36,677 nucleotides of DNA from contig JBMNSO010000003.1 in NCBI GenBank assembly GCA_050945235.1, positions 1-36,677 of the forward strand. Reading direction: 5' to 3'. The position numbers and the translations under genes are program-made. This DNA is from DUOD01 sp050945235. GTDB lineage: Bacteria > Bacillota > Clostridia > DUOD01. Positions 14,982 to 22,562 of the stretch are shown piece by piece (the stretch's first letter is position 1; every line of letters begins with the position of its first letter). The notes below the pieces were generated by a model. That model saw only the letters and a program-made list of their open reading frames with translations, did not search any database and had not been told where the DNA came from.

Positions 14982-16184
14982 ATGGCAAAGGCAAAATACG
15001 AAAGGACGAAACCCCACGTAAACATAGGTACAATAGGGCACGTTGACCATGGTAAGACGACATTGACAGCAGCGATAACGACGATACTAGCGAAGGCAGG
15101 ACGGGCAAATGCCACGAAATATGACGAAATAGACAAGGCACCGGAAGAAAAGGAAAGGGGCATAACGATAAACACATCCCACGTGGAATACGAGACAGAA
15201 ACAAGGCACTATGCCCATGTTGACTGTCCGGGCCATGCCGACTATGTAAAGAACATGATAACCGGTGCAGCCCAGATGGACGGTTCCATCCTGGTGGTAT
15301 CGGCAGCCGACGGTCCCATGCCCCAGACCAGGGAGCATATACTGCTGGCCAGGCAGGTAGGGGTACCGTATATAATAGTATTCTTAAACAAGACAGACAT
15401 GGTAGATGACCCTGAGCTATTGGAATTGGTAGAAATGGAAGTCAGGGAACTGCTAAGTGAATATGAATTCCCCGGGGATGAAATACCCATAATAGCGGGT
15501 TCTGCACTAAAGGCCTTAGAATGTGGTTGTGGTGCACAAGACTGTGAACACTGCTCCAGTATCCACAAATTGATGGAAGCGGTAGACAGCTATATACCGA
15601 CTCCTGAACGAGAAACCGACAAACCTTTCTTGATGCCTGTGGAAGACGTTTTCTCGATAACCGGCCGTGGTACAGTGGCAACAGGTAGGGTAGAAAGGGG
15701 TACAATAAAGGTATCCGACGAAGTGGAAATAGTGGGAATGACCGATGAGACCCGCAAGGTAGTAGTAACCGGTGTTGAAATGTTCAGGAAACTATTGGAT
15801 CAGGCAGAAGCTGGTGATAATATAGGGGTACTGCTAAGGGGCGTACAAAGGAACGAAATAGAAAGGGGCCAGGTACTGGCTAAACCGGGCAGCATAAAAC
15901 CCCACACCCATTTTGAAGCCCAGGTATACGTACTGACGAAAGAAGAAGGTGGAAGGCATACACCTTTCTTCCAGGGATACAGGCCACAGTTTTACTTTAG
16001 GACAACGGACGTTACCGGTGTAATCGAGCTGCCGGAAGGCGTAGAGATGGTAATGCCCGGAGATAACATTACCATGACCATTAAGCTGATAACCCCCATA
16101 GCGATAGAAGAAGGATTAAGGTTCGCTATCAGGGAAGGCGGACGAACCGTTGGCGCAGGTGCTGTATCTAAAATAATCGAATAG
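14982..16184 (+). CDS. tuf: Elongation factor Tu (second tuf copy, complete)
   Basis: A 400-residue EF-Tu. GTP-binding motifs: GHVDHGKT (19-26), DCPGH (81-85) and NKTD (136-139). Domains II and III are normal. At residues 181-191, where E. coli EF-Tu has a short acidic loop, this protein has CGCG and CEHC, giving cysteines 181, 183, 188 and 191, a likely metal site. Hand counting shows 25 of 32 Ile codons are ATA and 17 of 22 Arg codons are AGG, unusual for such a highly expressed gene. The last 118 bases match the first tuf copy exactly. Confidence 0.99.
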   Translation: MAKAKYERTKPHVNIGTIGHVDHGKTTLTAAITTILAKAGRANATKYDEIDKAPEEKERGITINTSHVEYETETRHYAHVDCPGHADYVKNMITGAAQMDGSILVVSAADGPMPQTREHILLARQVGVPYIIVFLNKTDMVDDPELLELVEMEVRELLSEYEFPGDEIPIIAGSALKALECGCGAQDCEHCSSIHKLMEAVDSYIPTPERETDKPFLMPVEDVFSITGRGTVATGRVERGTIKVSDEVEIVGMTDETRKVVVTGVEMFRKLLDQAEAGDNIGVLLRGVQRNEIERGQVLAKPGSIKPHTHFEAQVYVLTKEEGGRHTPFFQGYRPQFYFRTTDVTGVIELPEGVEMVMPGDNITMTIKLITPIAIEEGLRFAIREGGRTVGAGAVSKIIE

Positions 16185-16193
16185 TATAGATCA
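16067..16193 (+). repeat. 127-bp identical repeat shared by the two tuf copies
   Basis: This segment equals bases 1-127 of the window with no mismatch. It covers the last codons of tuf and nine bases past the stop, after which the copies part abruptly (CATAAAAC versus CAAAAGGC). The true repeat runs further left in the other copy, beyond the window. Such identity is typical of tuf pairs kept alike by gene conversion. Confidence 0.95.
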
Positions 16194-16207
16194 AAAGGCT
16201 AAATTAT

Positions 16208-16250
16208 AAGACATGAAGAAGTAGGACCGGGTCCTCACTTCTTTTGTCTT
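16208..16250 (+). terminator. Terminator after second tuf
   Basis: A compound hairpin: AAGAAGT (16216-16222) pairs with ACTTCTT, enclosing a GC-rich AGGAC-CGG-GTCCT hairpin (16223-16235). Outer bases AAGACA and TGTCTT add further imperfect pairing, and the 3' side is T-rich. It ends the str unit 24 nt after the tuf stop. Confidence 0.75.
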
Positions 16251-16280
16251 GTATTTATACTATAAAATAAATGTATTGAT

Positions 16281-16309
16281 TTTACATTTGATTTATTATA
16301 AAATAAAAT
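16281..16309 (+). promoter_or_regulatory. Probable promoter for the S10-spc-alpha unit
   Basis: TTTACA (16281-16286), a 17-nt spacer, and TAAAAT (16304-16309), in a very AT-rich stretch after the tuf terminator. It matches the spacing of the other promoters with one change in the -35 box. A perfect TTGACA at 16321 has no -10 box at a usable distance. Confidence 0.6.
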
Positions 16310-16315
16310 AGTTGT

Positions 16316-16542
16316 GATATTTGACATGGGATGATGTAAAAGGTTGCCGGCATGGCCGGGTAATTTTTACTGACAATGTCCGTTAATAATCGGGCGACGG
16401 GTAAGCTGTACGAATTTTAAAAAAAATAAGGCACACACGGGTAAGTGTACAGTAAGCCAATGTCGTACGTTTCAGGAAATTAGGTTTTATCTTGCCCTGC
16501 AAGAGGGATCTATTTACGTGCGATAATTAAGGAGGGAATTTA
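16316..16542 (+). promoter_or_regulatory. Long leader before rpsJ
   Basis: About 230 nt of gene-free leader. Visible elements: a CCGGC-ATG-GCCGG hairpin (16347-16359); an imperfect direct repeat ACGGGTAAG(C)TGTAC at 16397-16411 and 16437-16450; GTACGA (16408-16413) complementary to TCGTAC (16463-16468); ACAC/GTGT (16435-16448); and TCTTGC-CCT-GCAAGA (16490-16504). No terminator stands before the gene. S10 operons are often controlled by L4 through the leader, but I cannot match a known L4 motif here. Confidence 0.4.
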
Positions 16543-16851
16543 ATGTCAAGCCAAAAGATCAGAATTAAGTTAAAGGCTTATGACCACAGTGTTTTAGACC
16601 AGTCGGCAGAAAAGATAGTAGATACTGCCAAAAGGACGGGGGCCAAGGTATCGGGACCGATACCGCTGCCTACTGAAAAGAATGTAATTACCATACTAAG
16701 AGCTCCCCACAAATACAAGGACTCTAGGGAACAATTTGAGATGCGTACCCATAAAAGACTAATAGATATACTGGTTCCTACCCCTAAAACAGTGGATGCT
16801 TTAATGCGGTTGGATTTGCCGGCAGGGGTGGATATAGAGATTAAACTATAG
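16543..16851 (+). CDS. rpsJ: 30S ribosomal protein S10 (NusE)
   Basis: A 102-residue S10, first gene of the S10 cluster. It is a 30S head protein and also the partner of NusB and NusG in antitermination. Conserved segments include IRIKLKAYDHSVLDQSA (6-22) and the long loop around GPIPLPTEKN (39-48). ATG 16543 follows AAGGAGGGAATTTA. It is preceded by a long leader and followed by rplC. Confidence 0.99.
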   Translation: MSSQKIRIKLKAYDHSVLDQSAEKIVDTAKRTGAKVSGPIPLPTEKNVITILRAPHKYKDSREQFEMRTHKRLIDILVPTPKTVDALMRLDLPAGVDIEIKL

Positions 16852-16904
16852 GTTTAAAAGGTTAACCGACAGTTGCTTTGAAACAAGTTAGGGAGGTGGC
16901 AGCT

Positions 16905-17540
16905 ATGAAAAAGGGAATAATAGGTAAGAAAGTTGGGATGACCCAGGTTTTTACGGAAGCAGGTGAAGTAATACCTGTTACTGTTATACAGGCCGGTCCT
17001 TGTTTTGTAGTGCAGAAAAAGACTATGGAAAAGGACGGTTATAATGCGGTTCAGATAGGTTTTGACGATAAGAGGGAAAAATTGGTAAACAAACCTTTGA
17101 AGGGTCACTTTGACAAGGCCAATGTTGCTTACAAGCGGTTTTTAAAGGAATTCAAGTTTGATAACATCGACGACTATGAAGTAGGGCAACAGATAAATGT
17201 TGATGTATTTGAGATCGGAGACAGGGTAGATGTCAGTGGGATTTCCAAGGGCAAAGGTTATGCAGGTGTAATCAAAAGATGGAATCAACATAGGGGACCT
17301 GTGACCCACGGCTCCAGGTACCACCGAGGCCCGGGATCATTGAGTGCGGGTTCCAGCCCATCAAGGGTGTTCAAAACCAAAAGACTACCGGGGCACCTGG
17401 GTGGAGAAAATGTAGTAATAAAAAATCTTGAAGTAATTAAAGTATACCCTGAAAAAAATCTCTTGCTGGTTAAAGGTGGAATACCCGGCCCAAGGGGAAG
17501 TAAAGTAATAGTCAAAGATACGGTAAAAAATAAAAAGTAA
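16905..17540 (+). CDS. rplC: 50S ribosomal protein L3
   Basis: A 211-residue L3, an early assembly protein with a long extension reaching the peptidyl transferase centre. It starts MKKGIIGKKVGMTQ, the family N-terminus. The loop GKGYAGVIKRWNQHRGPVTHGS contains the glutamine that is methylated in some bacteria. The open frame begins at 16878, but ATG 16905, 8 nt after GGGAGGTGG, is the conserved start. Confidence 0.98.
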   Translation: MKKGIIGKKVGMTQVFTEAGEVIPVTVIQAGPCFVVQKKTMEKDGYNAVQIGFDDKREKLVNKPLKGHFDKANVAYKRFLKEFKFDNIDDYEVGQQINVDVFEIGDRVDVSGISKGKGYAGVIKRWNQHRGPVTHGSRYHRGPGSLSAGSSPSRVFKTKRLPGHLGGENVVIKNLEVIKVYPEKNLLLVKGGIPGPRGSKVIVKDTVKNKK

Positions 17541-17571
17541 AGTTATTTTACGGCAGAAGGGAGGAATGGCT

Positions 17572-18195
17572 ATGCCTAAGGTAGCTGTTTATAACATAGA
17601 AGGAAAGCAGGTTGGAGATATAGAATTAAAGGATGATATCTTCGGAGTGAAGGTCAATGAGGCGGCCGTACACCAGGTTATCAAAATGCAGTTGGCCAAT
17701 AAACGGCAGGGTACCCAATCCGCTAAAACAAGGAGTGAAGTTAGCGGCGGGGGCAGAAAACCCTGGCGACAAAAGGGTACCGGCAGGGCACGCCACGGGT
17801 CCATAAGATCACCCCTATGGACAAAGGGTGGAGTAATCTTTGCACCAAAACCAAGGGACTATAGTTTTACCGTGCCTAAAAAAATAAAAAGGTTGGCCCT
17901 TAAAAGCGCTTTGAGCTCAAAGGTACAGGATAATGACCTTATAGTGGTTGATGAGTTAAAACTTGATCAGCCCAAGACCAAGGAAATGGTTAAGGTGCTG
18001 GAAAATCTTAAGGCCACTGGAAAGGCCTTGGTGGTATTGGATGAAAGGGACGAAACGGTGAGAAGGGCGGCCGGAAACATACCCGGTTTAAAGCTGATAT
18101 ATACCAATACACTGAATGTGTATGACATCGTGAATTGCCAGAAATTCATTATCACAAAAGATGCTGTTCAAAAGGTAGAGGAGGTGTACGTATAA
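17572..18195 (+). CDS. rplD: 50S ribosomal protein L4
   Basis: A 207-residue L4, which lines the peptide exit tunnel; the loop GGGRKPWRQKGTGRARHGS (about residues 61-79) is the tunnel tip where macrolide-resistance changes occur. In several bacteria L4 also represses the S10 operon. ATG 17572 (MPKVAVYN) is preferred over ATG 17566, which is only 2 nt from the SD AAGGGAGG. The stop codon shares a base with the rplW start. Confidence 0.97.
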   Translation: MPKVAVYNIEGKQVGDIELKDDIFGVKVNEAAVHQVIKMQLANKRQGTQSAKTRSEVSGGGRKPWRQKGTGRARHGSIRSPLWTKGGVIFAPKPRDYSFTVPKKIKRLALKSALSSKVQDNDLIVVDELKLDQPKTKEMVKVLENLKATGKALVVLDERDETVRRAAGNIPGLKLIYTNTLNVYDIVNCQKFIITKDAVQKVEEVYV

Positions 18196-18485
18196 TGCGG
18201 GATCCTCATGATGTAATTATAAGGCCGGTTTTGACAGAAAAAAGCTACGACCAAATCGCAGACAGAAAGTATACCTTTATTGTAGATATAAACTCCAACA
18301 AGACTGAGATAAAAAACGCAGTGGAAAAAATATTCGGTGTAAAAGTGGAGTCAGTTAATACATTAAGACAAACCGGAAAACTAAAGCGTATGGGAGCCCA
18401 TATCGGGAGAAGGCCTGAGCGAAAGAAGGCCATTGTAAAATTAGTTGAGGGCAGCAAGCCCATAGAATTCTTTGAAGGACTATAG
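18195..18485 (+). CDS. rplW: 50S ribosomal protein L23
   Basis: A 96-residue L23 at the tunnel exit, the docking site for trigger factor and signal recognition particle. It starts MRDPHDVIIRPVLTEKS at ATG 18195, overlapping the rplD stop as TAATG, which suggests translational coupling; the SD GAGGAGG lies in the end of rplD. A longer open frame from 18135 only reads through the rplD end in another frame. Confidence 0.97.
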   Translation: MRDPHDVIIRPVLTEKSYDQIADRKYTFIVDINSNKTEIKNAVEKIFGVKVESVNTLRQTGKLKRMGAHIGRRPERKKAIVKLVEGSKPIEFFEGL

Positions 18486-18533
18486 AATACTAAAATAGGG
18501 TAGCTGTTATAGTATTTATAAGGAGGGACAGAA

Positions 18534-19367
18534 ATGGCAGTCAAAAAATATAAACCCACTTCTCCTGCAAGGAGATTTATGACTGTTCCGGATTTTTCCG
18601 AGCTTACAAAAAAAGAACCAGAAAAATCCCTGGTTACTACCCTGGGTAATGCCGGCGGACGAAACGTAAACGGTAGGATAACAGTGCGCCATAGAGGCGG
18701 TGGTAATAAGAGAAAATATAGGATAATAGATTTTAAAAGGGATAAGGACGGTATCCCGGCAAAGGTAGCGTCTCTGGAATATGATCCCAATAGAACAGCT
18801 AACATCGCATTGCTAAACTATGCAGACGGTGAAAAACGGTATATAATAGCACCACTGGGATTGAAGGTGGGCGATGTAGTAGAGTCGGGACCATCCGCTG
18901 ATATAAAAATCGGTAATGCCCTGCCTTTGAAAAATATACCCGAAGGTACCGAAATTCACAATATTGAGTTGTATGCCGGTAGGGGAGGACAATTGGTCAG
19001 GTCTGCCGGAAATTCTGCACAATTGATGGCGAAGGAAGGCAAATATGCCCAGATTAAGCTTCCATCCGGTGAAGTAAGAATGGTTAGGATTGAATGCAGG
19101 GCTACCATCGGTCAAGTGGGCAATATTGAAAACGAAATAGTTTCCGTAGGCAAGGCCGGAAGAAAACGTCATATGGGTATTAGGCCAACGGTGAGGGGTT
19201 CGGTAATGAATCCGAACGACCATCCCCATGGCGGTGGCGAGGGCAGGTCGCCTATAGGCAGAAAGAGCCCGGTTACACCCTGGGGTAAGCCCACGCTGGG
19301 ATATAAAACCAGGAAGAAAAACAAGGCATCCGATAAGTTTATTATCAAGAGCAGACACAAGAAATAA
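18534..19367 (+). CDS. rplB: 50S ribosomal protein L2
   Basis: A 277-residue L2, needed for subunit joining and peptidyl transfer. The C-terminal part keeps NPNDHPHGGGEGR (about residues 224-236), with the conserved histidine near the catalytic centre. The N-terminus MAVKKYKPTSPARRFM is typical. AAGGAGGGACAGAA precedes the ATG. Confidence 0.99.
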   Translation: MAVKKYKPTSPARRFMTVPDFSELTKKEPEKSLVTTLGNAGGRNVNGRITVRHRGGGNKRKYRIIDFKRDKDGIPAKVASLEYDPNRTANIALLNYADGEKRYIIAPLGLKVGDVVESGPSADIKIGNALPLKNIPEGTEIHNIELYAGRGGQLVRSAGNSAQLMAKEGKYAQIKLPSGEVRMVRIECRATIGQVGNIENEIVSVGKAGRKRHMGIRPTVRGSVMNPNDHPHGGGEGRSPIGRKSPVTPWGKPTLGYKTRKKNKASDKFIIKSRHKK

Positions 19368-19416
19368 TTGGGCGATCTTAATTTTTAATAATACAGGCGA
19401 AGGGAGGCTGTCATAT

Positions 19417-19701
19417 ATGAGCAGATCGGTAAAAAAGGGACCGTATGTTGAGCCCAGCTTGATGAAGAAGATAGAAGAAATGAACGAGTCCGGACAAAAA
19501 AAGGTAATAAAGACATGGTCCAGGCGATCGACAATATTTCCTGAAATGGTAGGTCATACACTGGCTGTACATGACGGACGAAAGCATGTACCTGTTTATA
19601 TAACTGAAGATATGGTAGGGCATAAACTTGGTGAATTTGCGCCAACTAGGACTTTTAGGGGACACGGTGCCCATACCGAACGTTCCACAGCACTCAAGTA
19701 G
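19417..19701 (+). CDS. rpsS: 30S ribosomal protein S19
   Basis: A 94-residue S19, which forms a complex with S13 in the 30S head and contacts A-site tRNA. It begins MSRSVKKGPYVEPSLMKKI and ends with the conserved GEFAPTRTFRGHG block. ATG 19417 lies behind GGGAGGCTGTCATAT. Length and position between rplB and rplV are canonical. Confidence 0.99.
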   Translation: MSRSVKKGPYVEPSLMKKIEEMNESGQKKVIKTWSRRSTIFPEMVGHTLAVHDGRKHVPVYITEDMVGHKLGEFAPTRTFRGHGAHTERSTALK

Positions 19702-19722
19702 TTTGGGAAGGAGGAAAGAATT

Positions 19723-20109
19723 GTGGCTACAAGACAAAGGGAAAAGGCACTTAAAAGAAACGAGCAGAAGGACAAACGGCCGAAGGCTATTGCCCGCTAT
19801 GTAAGAATCTCATCCCGAAAGGTTAAGATAGTTATAGATTTAATAAGAGGCAAAAGGGTAGGTGAAGCCTTAGCCATAATAAGGAACACACCAAAGGCGG
19901 CATCGGAAGTTTTGGAAAAGGTAGTAAACTCCGCCGTTGCCAATGCACAAAACAACCTGGATATGGACCCGGAAGAATTATATATAGCTGAAGTTTACGC
20001 AAACCAGGGCCCGACTTTAAAGAGATATAGACCCAGGGCTCAGGGCAGAGCGTCTAGGATAAGGAAAAGGACCAGCCATATAACAGTAATTCTGGACAGG
20101 GTTAAATGA
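19723..20109 (+). CDS. rplV: 50S ribosomal protein L22
   Basis: L22 lines the exit tunnel opposite L4. The product has 128 residues, with a basic N-terminal extension of about 20 residues (MATRQREKALKRNEQKDKRP) before the usual beginning AIARYVRISSRKV. The tunnel hairpin GPTLKRYRPRAQGRASRIRKR (about 98-118, listed by its first and last residues as landmark) is normal. GTG 19723 lies 9 nt after AAGGAGG and fixes the longer form. Confidence 0.96.
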   Translation: MATRQREKALKRNEQKDKRPKAIARYVRISSRKVKIVIDLIRGKRVGEALAIIRNTPKAASEVLEKVVNSAVANAQNNLDMDPEELYIAEVYANQGPTLKRYRPRAQGRASRIRKRTSHITVILDRVK

Positions 20110-20124
20110 TAAGGAGGGATATTA

Positions 20125-20790
20125 GTGGGACAAAAGGTTCATCCGCATGGATTACGTGTTGGCGTGATTAAGGATTGGGACGCAAAGTGGTTTGCTAATG
20201 ATAAAGATTTTGCCGGCACATTGTTGGAAGATGTTAAGCTGAGAAAATATATTAAAAAAAGGTTATTTGATGCCGGTATTTCCAAAATAGAGATAGAAAG
20301 GGCAGCAAACAAGGTTAAGATTAATATATATACTGCAAAACCGGGTATTGTTATTGGTAAAGGTGGCGCAGGGGTAGACAGTCTTAAGAAGGACCTTGAA
20401 AAGTTAAGTGAAAAAAATGTATTAATAAACATTGTTGAGGTAAAGGTACCCGAACTAGATGCCCAACTGGTGGCTGAGAACATTGCAGCGCAACTGGAAA
20501 AACGAATATCCTTTAGGCGTGCTATGAAACAGGCGATGGGCAGGACGATGAAGGCAGGCGCCAAGGGCATAAAGACCTTATGTTCAGGCAGATTAGGTGG
20601 AGCAGAAATGGCCAGGACAGAGGGATACCACGAGGGTACTATCCCGCTGCAAACACTTAGAGCTGATATAGACTATGGATTTGCAGAGGCTCATACCACT
20701 TATGGAAGAATAGGTGTCAAGGTTTGGATATATAAAGGGGAGGTTCTTCCAAAGGCTAAAGGTAGAGTAGTTGCGGAAGGAGGAAAATAG
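20125..20790 (+). CDS. rpsC: 30S ribosomal protein S3
   Basis: A 221-residue S3, part of the mRNA entry helicase of the 30S subunit. It starts MGQKVHPHGLRVGVIKDWDA. The KH domain has the VIGKGGAG motif near residues 73-80, and the C-terminal domain keeps GRLGGAEMARTE. GTG 20125 follows AAGGAGGGATATTA. It ends 2 nt before the rplP start. Confidence 0.99.
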   Translation: MGQKVHPHGLRVGVIKDWDAKWFANDKDFAGTLLEDVKLRKYIKKRLFDAGISKIEIERAANKVKINIYTAKPGIVIGKGGAGVDSLKKDLEKLSEKNVLINIVEVKVPELDAQLVAENIAAQLEKRISFRRAMKQAMGRTMKAGAKGIKTLCSGRLGGAEMARTEGYHEGTIPLQTLRADIDYGFAEAHTTYGRIGVKVWIYKGEVLPKAKGRVVAEGGK

Positions 20791-20792
20791 AT

Positions 20793-21239
20793 ATGTTGAT
20801 GCCGAAAAGGACAAAACGACGTAGGGTGCATCGGGGTCGAATGAAGGGTGCAGCTACCAGAGGAAACGTAATAAGTTATGGCGAATATGGCCTTCAGGCA
20901 GTAGAACCTGCCTGGGTGACCAGCAATCAAATAGAATCAGCCCGTGTGGCAATGACCAGATATATAAAAAGGGGAGGCAAGGTTTGGATTAAAATATTCC
21001 CTGACAAACCAGTGACTAAGAAACCTGCTGAAACCCGTATGGGTAGCGGTAAGGGATCGCCGGAATATTGGGTAGCCGTGGTAAAACCCGGCAGGATTAT
21101 GTTTGAAATCGCCGGTGTATCGGAGGAAACAGCCAGGGAAGCATTAAGGCTTGCATCCCACAAGCTGCCGTTGAAGTGCAAGTTTGTTTCACGGGAGCAG
21201 ACGGACGGAATGGGTGGTGAAGTTAATGAAATCCAGTAA
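20793..21239 (+). CDS. rplP: 50S ribosomal protein L16
   Basis: A 148-residue L16, which contacts A- and P-site tRNA. It begins MLMPKRTKRRRVHRG, as usual in Firmicutes. The central TKKPAETRMGSGKG holds the arginine that is hydroxylated in E. coli L16. ATG 20793 is 8 nt from the SD AAGGAGG, better than ATG 20799. The last 14 nt overlap the rpmC start. Confidence 0.98.
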   Translation: MLMPKRTKRRRVHRGRMKGAATRGNVISYGEYGLQAVEPAWVTSNQIESARVAMTRYIKRGGKVWIKIFPDKPVTKKPAETRMGSGKGSPEYWVAVVKPGRIMFEIAGVSEETAREALRLASHKLPLKCKFVSREQTDGMGGEVNEIQ

Positions 21240-21429
21240 GATCAGAGAGATGTCTAGTTTGGAATTAGAAGAAAAGTTAAGTGAACTAAAGGGTGAATTG
21301 TTTAATTTGAGATTTCAGTTAGCTACCGGGCAATTGGAGAATCCTTCAAGGATCAGGGAAGTAAAAAAGTCAATTGCACGGGTAAAGACCATCATGCGGG
21401 AAAGGGAACTTAAGTCTGCTGAGGTATAA
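21226..21429 (+). CDS. rpmC: 50S ribosomal protein L29
   Basis: A 67-residue all-helical L29 at the tunnel exit next to L23. It starts MKSSKIREMSSLELEEKL and carries the conserved ELFNLRFQLATGQLENP stretch. ATG 21226 lies inside the end of rplP (14-nt overlap), with GGTGGTGAAG as an SD-like element, so it is probably translationally coupled. Upstream GTG codons in frame are less likely. Confidence 0.95.
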   Translation: MKSSKIREMSSLELEEKLSELKGELFNLRFQLATGQLENPSRIREVKKSIARVKTIMRERELKSAEV

Positions 21430-21531
21430 TGACCGGCAAGAATAACAAAGGATGACCGGACGCTGGGTAGGCGAGAACGATGATTCATAGATAGAACTTA
21501 GTCCTAATAGTATGGAAGGAGGCTGGTATTG

Positions 21532-21789
21532 ATGGTGCAAAGAGGAAATCGTAAGGTACGGATAGGTACCGTTGTTAGTGATAAAATGGATAAGACAATT
21601 GTTGTAGCAATAGAAACCCGGGTTAAGCATAAGCTGTACAAAAAGACCATAAAGAAAACGATAAAGCTAAAAGCCCATGATAAAGACAATTCTTGCCGGG
21701 TTGGCGACAGGGTCAAGGTTATGGAAACAAGACCCCTAAGCAAAGATAAAAGATGGAGACTGGTGGAAATAATTAAGAAGGCTGAATAA
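21532..21789 (+). CDS. rpsQ: 30S ribosomal protein S17
   Basis: An 85-residue S17, a primary 16S rRNA-binding protein. The conserved RKVRIGTVVSDKMDKTIVV block lies at residues 7-25, and a basic C-terminus follows. The start could be TTG 21529 or ATG 21532; ATG 21532 is chosen at 9 nt from AAGGAGG. The 102-nt gap from rpmC has no clear structure or promoter. Confidence 0.95.
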   Translation: MVQRGNRKVRIGTVVSDKMDKTIVVAIETRVKHKLYKKTIKKTIKLKAHDKDNSCRVGDRVKVMETRPLSKDKRWRLVEIIKKAE

Positions 21790-21817
21790 TAGCACCATGC
21801 CGGAAGGAGGGTAAACA

Positions 21818-22186
21818 ATGATACAGCAGCAATCACGACTTAAAGTAGCTGATAATACCGGAGCAAAAGAGATTATGTGCATCAGGGTATTAGGCGGTTC
21901 AAGAAGACAATTCGGCAATATAGGTGACATAATTGTTGCTTCGGTTAAAAGTGCAACGCCTGGCGGTGTTGTTAAAAAAGGTGATATCGTTAAGGCAGTT
22001 ATTGTTAGAACCAGTAAGGGAATCAGAAGAAACGATGGATCCCTGATAAAGTTTGACGAAAACGCAGCTGTTATTATAAATGACCAAAAACAACCCAGGG
22101 GTACCCGTATTTTTGGACCCGTGGCAAGGGAATTAAGGGAAAAGGATTTTATGCGTATTATTTCTTTAGCACCTGAGGTGTTATAG
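21818..22186 (+). CDS. rplN: 50S ribosomal protein L14
   Basis: A 122-residue L14 of exact family length, at the subunit interface, where in other bacteria the silencing factor RsfS binds. It starts MIQQQSRLKVADNTGAKE and ends with FMRIISLAPEVL. ATG 21818 is preceded by GGAAGGAGGGTAAACA. The stop is followed directly by the SD of rplX. Confidence 0.99.
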   Translation: MIQQQSRLKVADNTGAKEIMCIRVLGGSRRQFGNIGDIIVASVKSATPGGVVKKGDIVKAVIVRTSKGIRRNDGSLIKFDENAAVIINDQKQPRGTRIFGPVARELREKDFMRIISLAPEVL

Positions 22187-22200
22187 AGGAGGTGGCTATA

Positions 22201-22533
22201 ATGGCAATGACAAAAAACAAGGTTCATGTTAAAAAAGGTGATACCGTTGTTGTTATTTCAGGCAAAGATAAAGCTAAGAAAGGCAAGGTCCTTGAAGTAT
22301 TGCCCAAAGAAGGAAAGGTAATAGTTGAGGGTATTAATATACAAACAATGCATCAAAAACCCAGGGGCAGAAACCAACAGGGTGGCATTATTCATAAAGA
22401 AGGACCAATTTATAGCTCGAAGGTAATGTTAGTATGCAATAAGTGCGGTAAAGCTACCAGGAAAAAGATGAAGATACTGGAGGACAAAACCAGGATCAGG
22501 GTTTGCCAAAAATGTGGAGAAACTTTTAGTTGA
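22201..22533 (+). CDS. rplX: 50S ribosomal protein L24 with zinc-ribbon-like C-terminus
   Basis: A 110-residue L24, an assembly initiator of the large subunit. The KOW domain (residues 7-40, VHVKKGDTVVVISGKDKAKKG) is followed by a C-terminal part with C79, C82, C102 and C105 as two CxxC pairs, a probable zinc ribbon that B. subtilis and E. coli L24 lack as far as I recall. ATG 22201 is 7 nt after AGGAGGT; GTG 22192 overlaps the SD. Confidence 0.97.
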   Translation: MAMTKNKVHVKKGDTVVVISGKDKAKKGKVLEVLPKEGKVIVEGINIQTMHQKPRGRNQQGGIIHKEGPIYSSKVMLVCNKCGKATRKKMKILEDKTRIRVCQKCGETFS

Positions 22534-22562
22534 TGAGCTTTACTGTAAGGAGGTAGATGACT

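Noticed and set aside
16321..16326. Perfect TTGACA before rpsJ
   Set aside because: No -10-like hexamer lies 16-18 nt downstream (the sequence there is TTGCCG); the TTTACA/TAAAAT pair just upstream fits better.
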